NCBI RefSeq assembly: GCF_014189535.1
Contig: NZ_CP050307.1
Coordinates: 1,116,001-1,180,000 of the forward strand
Direction: 5' to 3'
From: Rhizobium lusitanum
GTDB taxonomy: Bacteria; Pseudomonadota; Alphaproteobacteria; Rhizobiales; Rhizobiaceae
DNA: 64,000 bases
The notes under the pieces were generated by a model, which worked only from the letters and a program-made list of their open reading frames with translations, was not told the DNA's origin and searched no databases. Position 1 is the first letter of the stretch. The number at the start of each line of letters is the position of its first letter. The position numbers and the translations under genes are program-made. This document shows positions 8,587 through 17,537 of the stretch, piece after piece.

Positions 8587-9410
8587 GGCAATTTATCAGT
8601 GCGCTTAGCATCGCTATTTTGCACATCGGATACTTCATGAGGCCGCTTGCAACAAAGAACGAAACGCCGATAAAGCAGGGTCCGCAACCGGTTCCTCAGA
8701 TCGGCGGTCTGCCGCTGGGCAGCGGCGATCGACTGATGGGAGCCGATCTCTATACTCTCGAAACCTGCGGCTTCGATCAGTGGCGCAAGCCTTTCCACGG
8801 TGAGGCCGGCGCCAAACGGCAGCCGTCCCATGATGCTCTGATGCCGGTCGCTCATCGCACCATCGTAATGCGGATCGATCCCGGCCACGCGGTCGATCAA
8901 GCCGATGGCGAAAGAGGCGAGCTTTCCGATAGACGTGGGTTTTGCCCAATCACCGTCGAAGATCAGCAGTTTTCCGCCCGGCTTCAAAACGCGATACCAG
9001 TCCGCCAATGCCTGATCCGGCGTCGTCAGCGTCCAGACGAGATGGCGGCAGACGACCGCATCATAGCGACCATCCGGCTCCATAGTCTGCTCCGCATCAG
9101 CTAGGATGAAGCGCACACCTTCCCGCGTGGCATGTTTATGGCGAGCAACCGCAAGCATCGCTTCGGAGAAATCAAGCGCCGTCACCTGATGTCCGAGAGA
9201 AAGCAGCACGTTGGTCACCTCGCCGGTGCCGCAAGCAAGCTCCAGCACCTTCAGCGGTTTGCTGCCAAGGCCACGTTCAACCGCCGCAGCCCAGGCAGTC
9301 AGTTCCGGCCCAGGGGGAATGCGATGGCCGAAAGCAAGATCGAAGGTTTTCGACCGCTCCGACCAGTATTCGCGGATATCTTCCTTGAGATGATAATTAC
9401 GGCCCTGCAT
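8577..9410 (-). CDS. Class I SAM-dependent methyltransferase
   Basis: A 277-residue cytosolic methyltransferase. Motif I is VLELACGTGEVTNVLLSLG, followed by the acidic loop VTALDFSEAML, ILADAEQ, and motif post-III LKPGGKLLIFDGDW. It has the Methyltransf_11 layout with a helical lid (residues about 160-230). It directly follows the ABC ATPase gene (three bases apart) in the cobalamin-riboswitch operon, so it may modify a corrinoid, a metal chelate or a side-chain precursor. No substrate-specific motif is visible. It is convergent with the MocR gene. Confidence 0.87.
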   Translation of the reverse strand: MQGRNYHLKEDIREYWSERSKTFDLAFGHRIPPGPELTAWAAAVERGLGSKPLKVLELACGTGEVTNVLLSLGHQVTALDFSEAMLAVARHKHATREGVRFILADAEQTMEPDGRYDAVVCRHLVWTLTTPDQALADWYRVLKPGGKLLIFDGDWAKPTSIGKLASFAIGLIDRVAGIDPHYDGAMSDRHQSIMGRLPFGAGLTVERLAPLIEAAGFESIEIGSHQSIAAAQRQTADLRNRLRTLLYRRFVLCCKRPHEVSDVQNSDAKRTDKLPQS

Positions 9411-9412
9411 GT

Positions 9413-10243
9413 TTACGACGCCTTGGCCTTGATTCCTTTGAGCTCAGCGTCATCGATGATCCGCAATGGCCCGCACGGAACCGCTGTCGCCCGATAGCGG
9501 ATGAAGCAACCGCCGTCGCTATCGTGCTCCACCTCGACATCCACGCCGAACACATCGCGGATGCATTCGCCCGTCAGCACCTCACGCGGCGTCCCGAGTG
9601 CCACCAACCGTCCACTGTTCATGACAGCAAGGCGATCGCAGAACATGGCGGCGTGATTGAGATCATGCAGGGCCGCGACCACGGTCAGATCCTGACGGCG
9701 CACGAGATCCAGCAAGCCGATCTGGTGTCCGATGTCGAGATGGTTCGTTGGCTCATCAAGAAGCAGGATTTTCGGCTGCTGCGCAAGCGCACGGCCGATA
9801 TGCAGCCGTTGGCGCTCGCCGCCCGAAAGCGTGTGCCACAGCCGGCCGGAAAGATGGAGCATGTCGACATTGGCAAGGGCGGCCTCGACGATCGCGTCAT
9901 CCGTCGCCGACCAGGGCGATAGCGCGCCCAGATAGGGCGTGCGGCCGAGTTCAACGGCCTGTCTGGCCGTGATCCGCTCGCCGGTCTCGGCCTGTTGTTC
10001 CACCAGGGCCAGACGCCGGGAGAGTTCGCGCCGACCGAGAGCGCGGATCGGCGTGCCGTCCACAAAAATCTCCCCGGTCTTTGGCTTGCGGATACCGGAG
10101 AGCATCATCATCAGGCTGGTCTTGCCCGAACCGTTCGGCCCGATGATCCCAAGAAACTCGCCTGTGCGGACATCCAGCGATATGTCCCGAACGATAGCTT
10201 GCCCACCGGCATTCCACGAAACATTCCTTGCCGACAGGGTCAT
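9413..10243 (-). CDS. FecE/BtuD-type ABC transporter ATP-binding protein
   Basis: A 276-residue ATPase of the iron-siderophore/B12 class. Walker A GPNGSGKTS is near residue 36, followed by the Q-loop glutamine in ALVEQQAE, the signature LSGGERQRLHIGRAL, Walker B ILLLDEPTNHLD and the switch in ALHDLNHAAMFCD. The ATG overlaps the TGA of the permease frame (ATGA). The frame is open further upstream into the permease region, but this is only a consequence of the permease frameshift and GC-rich codon use. The operon is headed by a cobalamin riboswitch, so corrinoid or cobalt-complex uptake is likely. Confidence 0.9.
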   Translation of the reverse strand: MTLSARNVSWNAGGQAIVRDISLDVRTGEFLGIIGPNGSGKTSLMMMLSGIRKPKTGEIFVDGTPIRALGRRELSRRLALVEQQAETGERITARQAVELGRTPYLGALSPWSATDDAIVEAALANVDMLHLSGRLWHTLSGGERQRLHIGRALAQQPKILLLDEPTNHLDIGHQIGLLDLVRRQDLTVVAALHDLNHAAMFCDRLAVMNSGRLVALGTPREVLTGECIRDVFGVDVEVEHDSDGGCFIRYRATAVPCGPLRIIDDAELKGIKAKAS

Positions 10244-11269
10244 GCGCGCGCCCTTTTCTGGCTCAAAATCAAGGCGAAAGCGGGCGCGCCGACAAGAGCG
10301 GTGATCACCCCGATCGGCAGGACCTGGCCGTGGATCAGGGTGCGCGACAGGATGTCGGCCGCGATCATGAAGATGGCACCGATCAGGGCTGCTGCCGGCA
10401 GAAGTACACCGTGGCGGACGCCTACCAGCATCCGCGCAGCATGCGGAATGACCAGGCCGACGAAGCCGATGGAGCCGACGATCGACACCATCACGGCGGT
10501 CATCATGGCGGATGTGCCGACGAGCACGAGATAGGTGCGGCGCACCGAAATTCCGAGCGAGGCCGCCGATTCCGCACCGAAGGTAAAGGCATCGAGCGAC
10601 CGCGCATGCCAGAGGCAAATGACGAGCCCGAACAACGCGGCCGGAATTGCCAGCCAGGCATCCGGCCAACGCACGCCGGAGAGATTGCCAAGCAGCCAGA
10701 ACATGATGCCGCGCGCCTGTTCGGCCGTCGCTGCCTTGGTGACGATGAAGGAGGTGAGCGCGTTGAAGAGCTGCGAGCCCACGACTCCGGCAAGAATGAT
10801 CGCGGCCGTCCCCCCTTCCCGCCCTGACGGCCAGCAAGGCAACGAGCGCGAAGGCGACGAGCGCGCCGAGGAAAGCCCCCATCGGCATCGTCAGGACGCC
10901 CGCGCCCAGACCGAGGATCGCGACACCGACGGCGCCGGTGGAGGCGCCAGCGGAAATGCCGAGAATATAGGGATCGGCCAGCGGATTGCGCAGAAGCGAT
11001 TGCAGCACAACGCCGGACAGGGCGAGTGCTGCCCCGCAAGACGCTCCAACGACCGCGCGGCTCAGCCGATAGCTCCACACGATGCCCTCATCGATCGGCT
11101 CGAGCGGATATCCGGCACCCCAAAGCCGATTGGCGACGGTCTTGGCGACAGTTTCAAACGGGATCGAGGTCTCGCCGATCGCCGCGCCCAACCAGAGCGC
11201 GGCAACGAGAACGGCGAGCGCCAAGGCGATTGTACCCGTTCGACCGATCGATGAAAGGGCGTGGTTCAC
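10240..11269 (-). pseudogene. FecCD/BtuC-type ABC permease, interrupted by a single-base frameshift
   Basis: The gene starts with GTG at 11269 (overlapping the upstream stop) and reads correctly through SLLRNPLADPYILGISAGAS to LLAVRAGR, about residue 150. The family sequence then continues in another frame as AAIILAGVVGSQLFNALTSF...GFVGLVIPHAARMLVG, ending at 10240. The break lies at a run of six C (10810-10815; six G on the coding strand); removing one base joins both halves perfectly (AGR-GTAAIILAGV). Together the parts have the usual length and ten-helix pattern of FecCD permeases. It may be a sequencing error, a real lesion or a slippery site; flanking operon genes are intact. Confidence 0.85.
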
Positions 11270-12297
11270 TGCGTCAGGCCAGCTGCAGCGATGGCGTCAG
11301 CAAGCGCCTCAATGCCTTCGATCGTACGGATGGTCGGGTTCATCGCCTGCGCATCCATCTCGAAGACATGGCCGCTTTTAACGGCGGGCATCAGGCTTGC
11401 AACAGGATCCTTTTCCAGGAATTTACGCTTGGCCTCCGCGCTATCCAGCGGATAGCGGCGACGCTCCATCGCAGCCGCGACGATCATGCTTGGATTGGCC
11501 TTGGCAATGGTCTCCCAGCCGACGGTCGGCCATTCATCATCGGTCTCGATGATATTCTTGATGCCGAGCGCCGACATGATGTAGCCCGGTGCACCATTGC
11601 GGCCCGCCACATAGGGATCGGCGTCCTTGGCACTGGAAAACCAGAAGACTGCGGAAAGCTTGCCCTGTGCGGAAGCGACCTTGGCGCGGGCTGCCGCTTC
11701 GCGCTGTTTGAGATCCGCGACCACTTCCTCGCCTTTGTCCTGCACATTGTAGATCTTCGCGAGATCACGGATTTCCTGATAGACGAGATCCATGGTGAAG
11801 ACCTGATGACGGACGCCATCGCTGGAGCCGGAGTTTTCCTTGCCGACGCAATCGGACGGCGAGGTATAGACAGGGATGCCCAGCTCCTCGAACTGTTCCG
11901 GCTTAGCGACCACGCCTTCGGGGCCTACCTGCCACTGGAACTGAACCGTGACGATATCCGGCTTCTTTCCGACGACGCTTTCGAAACTTGGATCGTTGTC
12001 GGCAAGGCGTTCGATCTTGGCATTGATGTCTTCATAGCCCTTGAGGACCGGCCCGACCCAGAGCGCGGTGCCGACCACCTTGTCGGCAAGGCCCAGACGA
12101 TAGAGGATTTCAGTCGTGCTCTGTCCGATAGAGACCGTGCGCGACGGCGCTTTCTGGATGGTGATCTGCCGGCCGCAGTTCTGGAGCGTGAGAGGGTAGC
12201 TGGTTTCCGCCGCCCCCGCCTGCCCGGGCAGGCTGGCTGCGATCAAGGACATAGCGCACAGGGCAGCGCGCAATGGCCGCTTGAAAATGGTCTTCAT
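11266..12297 (-). CDS. Substrate-binding protein of the cobalamin-riboswitch ABC transporter (FecB/BtuF type)
   Basis: About 343 residues with a Sec signal (MKTIFKRPLRAALCAMSLIA...GQAGAAE) and a TroA/FecB-type fold. Features include RTVSIGQSTTEILYRLGL, KPDIVTVQFQWQV and WETIAKANPSMIVAA. The ATG at 12297 (alternative 12300) has GGGGAA about seven bases upstream; longer in-frame versions would run into the leader. It is the first gene after the riboswitch. Cobalamin control implies import of a corrinoid, a cobalt chelate or a precursor, but FecB-type proteins also bind siderophores, so the ligand is inferred from regulation only. Confidence 0.87.
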   Translation of the reverse strand: MKTIFKRPLRAALCAMSLIAASLPGQAGAAETSYPLTLQNCGRQITIQKAPSRTVSIGQSTTEILYRLGLADKVVGTALWVGPVLKGYEDINAKIERLADNDPSFESVVGKKPDIVTVQFQWQVGPEGVVAKPEQFEELGIPVYTSPSDCVGKENSGSSDGVRHQVFTMDLVYQEIRDLAKIYNVQDKGEEVVADLKQREAAARAKVASAQGKLSAVFWFSSAKDADPYVAGRNGAPGYIMSALGIKNIIETDDEWPTVGWETIAKANPSMIVAAAMERRRYPLDSAEAKRKFLEKDPVASLMPAVKSGHVFEMDAQAMNPTIRTIEGIEALADAIAAAGLTQ

Positions 12298-12489
12298 CAT
12301 AATTCCCCGAAGTGATGTGAACGCCGCCCGGAAAGGGCGGTGGTGAAGGTCAGAATGCCCAACAGGCATTCCGAACAGTCGAATGATCGTCAAAATTCGG
12401 GGAAGGCAGCGCACCAAGGCGCTGCGAAGCGTAAAGGATAGTCATGTCCTGCTCCTGTTTCGGGCATCCCCGCCCGTGACAATGGATAG

Positions 12490-12680
12490 ATCTTCGACGG
12501 CAGGTCTCCTGGCTCACGGATATCAGTCGTCCATCTGCCTTCCCGCGCCCGATTGGCGCAGTGGCACGGCACCTTTCGGTGCCACGAGGATGGACGGTAA
12601 TCCGCTTACAGTTGCGGGGGCAGCCACGGTCTTGGTCCCTTTTGGGTCGTCCGCACCGTGTTCCCTATTAATCCCCTCGG
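12490..12680 (-). ncRNA. Cobalamin (B12) riboswitch
   Basis: On the minus strand I see the conserved core in order: AGGGAACACGGTG at the 5' side, then GCTGCCCCCGCAACTGTAAG (the near-invariant B12 core), a GC-rich hairpin GTGGCACCGAAAGGTGCC, and finally GAGCCAGGAGACCTGCCGTC, the B12 box. These are hallmark segments of the cobalamin riboswitch class. It lies about 190 bases upstream of the substrate-binding protein gene on the same strand. High adenosylcobalamin should repress the downstream transporter operon. The exact ends are approximate. Confidence 0.95.
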
Positions 12681-12820
12681 AGTCATCGTCGGGGAACCGT
12701 CGCGTCCAGTTATGCCAAGGTCCGTGGTTGCGTCAAGCCGTGAAGACGCCCACTTGAAAATACCCCTCGCGGCAAAGCCTCCGACCGTCGTCGATCTCAC
12801 TATCATGGCAGATCCAGTTA

Positions 12821-12838
12821 GTAATGTAATAACGTTAC
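12821..12838. promoter_or_regulatory. Near-palindromic site upstream of the riboswitch
   Basis: GTAATGT-AATA-ACGTTAC is an 18-base palindrome with one mismatch, lying in an AT-rich stretch about 140 bases upstream of the riboswitch core, where the operon promoter should be. It resembles Fur-family (especially Zur-type) boxes and shares its centre with the palindrome at 30644-30661. Regulator identity is not established. Confidence 0.4.
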
Positions 12839-12926
12839 GTTTGCTATCAAACTTTCTGACGCCTGTCCAGTTCGCACGATCCAATCTGTGAAACGCTGGG
12901 AATTATTAGCAGATACCAGCACTATT

Positions 12927-12953
12927 AAGCAGTGCCATATCAAGCAGTGCCAT
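12927..12953. repeat. Short direct repeat, two copies of a 12-base unit
   Basis: AAGCAGTGCCAT occurs at 12927-12938 and again at 12942-12953, separated by three bases (a 15-base period). It lies in the 713-base gene-free stretch 12298-13010, which otherwise holds the riboswitch and the palindrome at 12821. The repeat may be a recent slippage duplication or a pair of protein sites; nothing further supports a role. Confidence 0.5.
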
Positions 12954-13010
12954 GCCTGACGGCCGGCTGAAGGCTCCGCACGGAAACTATAATCCGGCTA
13001 CGGATCACAT

Positions 13011-14900
13011 TCATTCTCTTGGCAGGCCTTCCGGCCGGAGATGCTTCTTGAGTGCGGCGATGCGGAAGATGGCATTTGGGGCGCCATACCCTCGGTAACC
13101 ACCGCGCTGAACGATCTCGAAGAAGAAGCCCTCTCCGAAGGTGCCGCTATAGAGCTGAAAGAATTCACCTTGCTCGTCACAGTCGTACAGAATGTTCTCT
13201 GCCTTCAGCCGCTCGGTCAGTTCCGGATCGAGACCAAAGCGAGCTTCGACGTCGTCGTAATAATTTGGCGAAATGGGCAGAGGCTGAAAACCGTTCTTCC
13301 TCAGCGCCTCGGCGGTCTTGAATATGTCGTCGGTCTGGAAGGCAAGGTGCTGCACGCCGGAGCCGAACTTTTCCGCGATGAAGTGACCGGCGAGCGTGCG
13401 GCGGTTCTCCGCGCCGTTCAGCGTGATCCGCAGCGTGCCAGCGTCATTCTCCACCACCTGACTGCGCACGACACCTGCCGGATCGATGATATCGACCATC
13501 GGCGTCTTCCGTGTCTCGAAGATCGACGTATAGAACAGCAACCAGGTCAGCATTTCCTCATAGGCGACTGTCTGGGCAATATGGTCGACGGTGCGTAGCC
13601 CAGCGGGCTGGACTGCGGCTTTGTCGTCAAAGGGAATGAAGTCGATCTCGGAAAAATGCCCGAGATCGGTCTTATCGTCGAGGAAATAGATGAGACCGCC
13701 GCCAACCCCACGGATCGCCGGTACGTCGAGTTCGCCCTCTGCGACTGGCTGGCTGAACGGCTCCGCATCGAGCGCCCTGGCACGCGCCAAAGCTGCTTCC
13801 GCGTCATCAACAACAAGTGCCACCGCATAGGCCAAAGTGCCGTGCACGGCGAAGGAGGAATTGGCAAAACCCCCATCGTCGGTATTGACGAGAATCCGGA
13901 TATCACCCTGTTGAAAGAGGCTCACCGTTTTCGTCCGGTGCATGGCAACCTTGCGGAAACCCAGCGTGCGCAGAATGCCGATGAGATCGTCCGCGTCCTC
14001 CTCGTCGGCGGAAAACTCCACGAAACCAACACCTTTGACGGAAACCCGATCAGGCATGGAGGCAACGGTGAGACCGCCGGCGTTGGGGTTGCGGCGCGCC
14101 TGGTCGCCGAGATAGATGAGGGATCGATGACCATCTGCGGCGATCGCCCGCGACGAGCCGCCACGAAACTGGTCGTTGAAGATCTCCAGCGAGAAATAAC
14201 CGTCATAGCCGGTCTCGGCGACAGCCGTCGCAAAGGCCGTCACCGGCAGATCGCCCTCGCCCGGCATATTGCGGAAATGCCGGCTCCAATAAAGCAGGTC
14301 CATGTCGATGAGCGGCGCATCCGCAAGCTGAACGATGAAGATCTTGTCCTTCGGAATGGAACGGATCGAGTTGATGTCGATCTTGCGCGACAGTGTGTGA
14401 AAGCTATCGAGGATCAGGCCAATGTTCGGATGATCGGCCCGGCGCACGATCTCCCAGGCGTCGCGGTGGTCGTTGATGTGCCGGCCCCAGGCCAGCGCCT
14501 CATAACCGACCTTCAGGCCGCGTTTGGCGGCGCGCTCACCGAGCTCATGAAAATCGGCCGCCGCCCGGTCGATGCCGCCGAGCGAGGCCGGAGAGACATT
14601 GGAGCAGACCAGCACAAGATCGGTGCCGAGTTCCTGCATGACATCGAACTTACGTTCCGCCCGGTCGAAGGTCCGAGACCGAAGCGGCTCCGGCATGCCC
14701 TCAAAATCGCGGAACGGCTGGAAGAGCGTGATCTCCACCCCGTGGTCCCGCACCATACGCCCGACATCGGCCGGACTGCCGTCGAAGGCCAGGAAATCGT
14801 TCTCGAAGATTTCCACCCCGTCGAAACCCGCCCGCGCGATCGCTTCAAGCTTCTCCGGCAATTCCCCACTGATCGATACAGTCGCAATCGACGTCTTCAT
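13011..14900 (-). CDS. quiC: Fused 3-dehydroshikimate dehydratase / HPPD-like protein (QuiC type)
   Basis: A 629-residue two-domain protein. Residues 1 to about 275 form a xylose-isomerase-like TIM barrel, with candidate metal ligands in VGYEALAWGR, LILDSFHTL and YFSLEIFNDQFRGG. Residues about 295-629 form two VOC modules like 4-hydroxyphenylpyruvate dioxygenase: VDHIAQTVAYEEM, GVQHLAFQTDDI and FFEIVQRGGYRGYG give the two-His-one-Glu iron set. Such fusions are QuiC-type 3-dehydroshikimate dehydratases, converting 3-dehydroshikimate to protocatechuate in quinate/shikimate use. The ATG at 14900 follows GGAGG. A LysR gene lies just upstream on the same strand. Whether the C-terminal domain keeps dioxygenase activity is unknown. 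Confidence 0.88.
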   Translation of the reverse strand: MKTSIATVSISGELPEKLEAIARAGFDGVEIFENDFLAFDGSPADVGRMVRDHGVEITLFQPFRDFEGMPEPLRSRTFDRAERKFDVMQELGTDLVLVCSNVSPASLGGIDRAAADFHELGERAAKRGLKVGYEALAWGRHINDHRDAWEIVRRADHPNIGLILDSFHTLSRKIDINSIRSIPKDKIFIVQLADAPLIDMDLLYWSRHFRNMPGEGDLPVTAFATAVAETGYDGYFSLEIFNDQFRGGSSRAIAADGHRSLIYLGDQARRNPNAGGLTVASMPDRVSVKGVGFVEFSADEEDADDLIGILRTLGFRKVAMHRTKTVSLFQQGDIRILVNTDDGGFANSSFAVHGTLAYAVALVVDDAEAALARARALDAEPFSQPVAEGELDVPAIRGVGGGLIYFLDDKTDLGHFSEIDFIPFDDKAAVQPAGLRTVDHIAQTVAYEEMLTWLLFYTSIFETRKTPMVDIIDPAGVVRSQVVENDAGTLRITLNGAENRRTLAGHFIAEKFGSGVQHLAFQTDDIFKTAEALRKNGFQPLPISPNYYDDVEARFGLDPELTERLKAENILYDCDEQGEFFQLYSGTFGEGFFFEIVQRGGYRGYGAPNAIFRIAALKKHLRPEGLPRE

Positions 14901-15025
14901 TGTGGTCAAACCTCCGTGTCGAGCTGGATGCGGATACCGCACGCCTCGTGCCGGTCGTCGACAATCATTGGTCGATGTCAATGATAACTGCAAATACCAA
15001 AATATATGACATACATAACTTGATG

Positions 15026-15919
15026 TTAATTTTCAGCCGCCGCCATCTCCGTGCGCAGCAGTTCGATGAACTCTTCTGCAAAGACGGAAAGTACGACATC
15101 GTTGCGGTATGCGGCATAGGTCCGAAAGGTGGTATCGGCCTCGATCTCAAGGCATTTGACTCCGCGCACGCTACCGCCAGCGACCGTGAACTGATCGATG
15201 ATGGCAATGCCCAATTCCTCCGCCACGAGCGCGCAAACAGTCGTGCCGAACCGAGCCTTGATCTTCATCTTGTAGTTCAAGTCACGGCGTCGGAAAATTT
15301 CAGTCATCACGCGCCCATACGGATCGTTCGGATCTATCCCGATCAGCGTATGCTTGACGATCTCCTCGGGAGAAATGCTCTCCTTCTTGGCCAGCTCGCT
15401 ATTTTCCGGCACGACACAGAGCAGCCGTCCGGTCGCCAGCGGCGCAAAATGGACGATCGCATGCTCGATGAACGAGCTGATCGCCACCACCTCGCCTCGC
15501 CCGACAAGGAGATAGTCGATGGCCTCCTCCATCCTCAGGATATTGATGTCGACATCGAGCTCCGGATAACGATGCCGAATACCGGCAATCGATTTCGGCA
15601 CCATGACATTGGCGATGCTCGGAACCGAGCCGACGCTGAGAAGCCGGTTGCCTCCCTTGCCGAGCCGTTCGACCGCGAACTGGAGATCCTCAACTTGGCG
15701 GTAGACGGTGTCGAGAAGACCGAAAATATGCCGCGCCTCGGGCGTCGGCACATAGCGCCCATGGCTGCGGTTGAAGAGGCGCACATTCAGCGAATCCTCA
15801 GTGTATTTCATCGACCGGCTGATGCCGGGAGCAGAGACACCAAGCAGGTTGGCCGCACCGGCAATGGTGCCGGTAATCATGATCGCGCGGATCACTTCGA
15901 TCTGGCGGAGCGTCAACAT
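15026..15919 (-). CDS. LysR-family transcriptional regulator
   Basis: A 297-residue LysR regulator. The N-terminal HTH reads MLTLRQIEVIRAIMITGTIAGAAN, with ISRSMKYTEDSLNVRLF as the recognition part, followed by a substrate-binding domain (SVGSVPSIANVMVPKSIAG, VALVAEELGIAIIDQF). The frame is open to 15976, but the ATG at 15919 matches LysR N-termini. It lies 125 bases upstream of the quiC-type gene in the same direction, so quinate/shikimate or aromatic acid control is a reasonable guess from position only. Confidence 0.9.
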   Translation of the reverse strand: MLTLRQIEVIRAIMITGTIAGAANLLGVSAPGISRSMKYTEDSLNVRLFNRSHGRYVPTPEARHIFGLLDTVYRQVEDLQFAVERLGKGGNRLLSVGSVPSIANVMVPKSIAGIRHRYPELDVDINILRMEEAIDYLLVGRGEVVAISSFIEHAIVHFAPLATGRLLCVVPENSELAKKESISPEEIVKHTLIGIDPNDPYGRVMTEIFRRRDLNYKMKIKARFGTTVCALVAEELGIAIIDQFTVAGGSVRGVKCLEIEADTTFRTYAAYRNDVVLSVFAEEFIELLRTEMAAAEN

Positions 15920-16031
15920 CGTCGCGGTCTTCTCCCGAGTCAGACACTGAGATTTCCGGCACGATCCTATGGGCATTCCGTTAAATCAATGGTTTCGCGC
16001 AGCTCTAACAGCTCCGCGATGCCGCTTTCCC

Positions 16032-17435
16032 CTATTCCGCAGCCTCCGTCCAATTCAGCACCCGGCGGCATGCTTCGATCGAGGCCTGTTCGATACCGGC
16101 ATAGTGATCGAATTCATTGAGCACGCTCGCCCCGAGATCCGCCTCGAAATGCAGCTGATTGGGGCTGGCGGCAAATTCATGTTGCGCGTCGTCACCGAGA
16201 TTCGACTGGAAGATACCCGCCGCACTCACCGGCAGGAAGTCCTCGTAGACGATAGGATCGAACTGTACCAAACCATCGGCGATCCAGCGTTCAAGACCAT
16301 TACCCGTCCGGCCGCCTGCCTCACGACCCTTTTCCGTCAGCGAATAGCTGAAATAGCCGAGCTCTTGGGCGCGGATCTCCACCCAATTGTCCGGGAATCT
16401 CTCGAAGGCCTTGGCGAGTGCCGCCTCATATTCCCTGACATTCGAACCATCGGCAGCCGGCCGAACGATCCCACGGGAATCGGTGAGGAGCGCGTCATAG
16501 AGCGCGCGGCCCTTGGGGGTCAGCGCGATGCCGCGCTGCTCGATCTCGCCGAAGCGGGCAGTGTGCGAACCGGCCTGCCAGGAACCATCCTCCGCGCGAA
16601 AAGACACCGGCTCTTCGAGAGCCTTGAACGAGGTCTGGCGCAACAGGATCGGGCATTCGCGGGTCGGCGGCCCCTCGACCACCGCCTTCGGCACGATGCC
16701 ATGCGCCGGCATGCGGGCCTGGACGCGATCGATGTCAAGCGTGCGTGGCGTCAGGTGATTGATATGCGGCCCCTTGAAGGAGACGACGTCGGCGATCAGG
16801 CGGTGAGCATCGTGCAGGCGATGATAAAGCTCGGGGCTGACATTGGCGCGGTCATGCCAACGGAAGGTTTCGAGAACTTCGGAAACGAACCTGTCGGCAT
16901 CGTTCGTGACGAGGCCCCCGTCCTTCTCGGCTTTTTCGGCAAGCGCGATCGCGCCTTCCGTGAAAATCCGCCGGCTGGCAAGGACAGCCTCGGCCTCGGC
17001 GCGCAGCGTCTCGTCCGCGATCAGATCAAGCCGGAGAAGCGATGTGAAGACACGGAAGGGGTTGCGCTTGAGGGCGGCCTCGCCAACGGGGCGAAAGGCG
17101 GTCGAATGCACCGGCACGCCCGCGGTCGACAAATCATAATAGCCGACCGGATACATGCCCATCACAGCGAAAATCCGCCGCATCATGGCAAGCTCGGCGG
17201 CAGTGCCGAGGCGGATGGCGCCATGCCGCTCCTCGGAGATCCGCGCCAGCGAGTCCGTTTCGTCGAGGCGTCCCTGAAGCGCCGGGTTTGCGGCCAGCGT
17301 TTCCGCATTGACCTCCGACACCAGCTCCATCAGCGTGCCATAGGCTGGCACTTCCTTGCGATACATGTCCGACATGGCAGCGGAAAATGCGTGGCGGATT
17401 TCATCGGGGGAAACATATGGCGCGGTCACGGACAT
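16032..17435 (-). CDS. hglS: 2-oxoadipate dioxygenase/decarboxylase family protein (HglS/YdcJ, DUF1338)
   Basis: A 467-residue DUF1338 protein. Iron-ligand candidates of this VOC-like family are visible: His in SEERHGAIRLGT, His in KGPHINHLTPRTLDID, and Glu in ARFGEIEQRGIALTPKGRALYD. Other family phrases are GYYDLSTAGVPVHSTAFRP and EDFLPVSAAGIFQSNLG. Characterised members convert 2-oxoadipate plus O2 to D-2-hydroxyglutarate and CO2 in bacterial D-lysine catabolism. Length matches the family. It is divergent from a LysR gene 96 bases away, its probable regulator. No other lysine-catabolic gene is adjacent. Confidence 0.87.
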   Translation of the reverse strand: MSVTAPYVSPDEIRHAFSAAMSDMYRKEVPAYGTLMELVSEVNAETLAANPALQGRLDETDSLARISEERHGAIRLGTAAELAMMRRIFAVMGMYPVGYYDLSTAGVPVHSTAFRPVGEAALKRNPFRVFTSLLRLDLIADETLRAEAEAVLASRRIFTEGAIALAEKAEKDGGLVTNDADRFVSEVLETFRWHDRANVSPELYHRLHDAHRLIADVVSFKGPHINHLTPRTLDIDRVQARMPAHGIVPKAVVEGPPTRECPILLRQTSFKALEEPVSFRAEDGSWQAGSHTARFGEIEQRGIALTPKGRALYDALLTDSRGIVRPAADGSNVREYEAALAKAFERFPDNWVEIRAQELGYFSYSLTEKGREAGGRTGNGLERWIADGLVQFDPIVYEDFLPVSAAGIFQSNLGDDAQHEFAASPNQLHFEADLGASVLNEFDHYAGIEQASIEACRRVLNWTEAAE

Positions 17436-17537
17436 TCTTTCTTGCGAGCGAGTTCATTCCTTTTCCGCACAATATTGCTTGTTGGAAAGGTTGTCTCATG
17501 ACATTTTGAGCTAAATTGATGCGTTATAGGAATGAAC

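Noticed and set aside
9413..11269. A single 618-codon frame suggesting a permease-ATPase fusion protein
   Set aside because: Beyond about residue 150 the frame encodes Arg/His-rich nonsense until the ATPase start; the true permease sequence is in the neighbouring frame. The long frame results from the frameshift and GC-rich codon use.
13656..14984. Long plus-strand frame opposite the quiC-type gene
   Set aside because: Antisense to a clear two-domain enzyme; composition rich in Arg/His without motifs.
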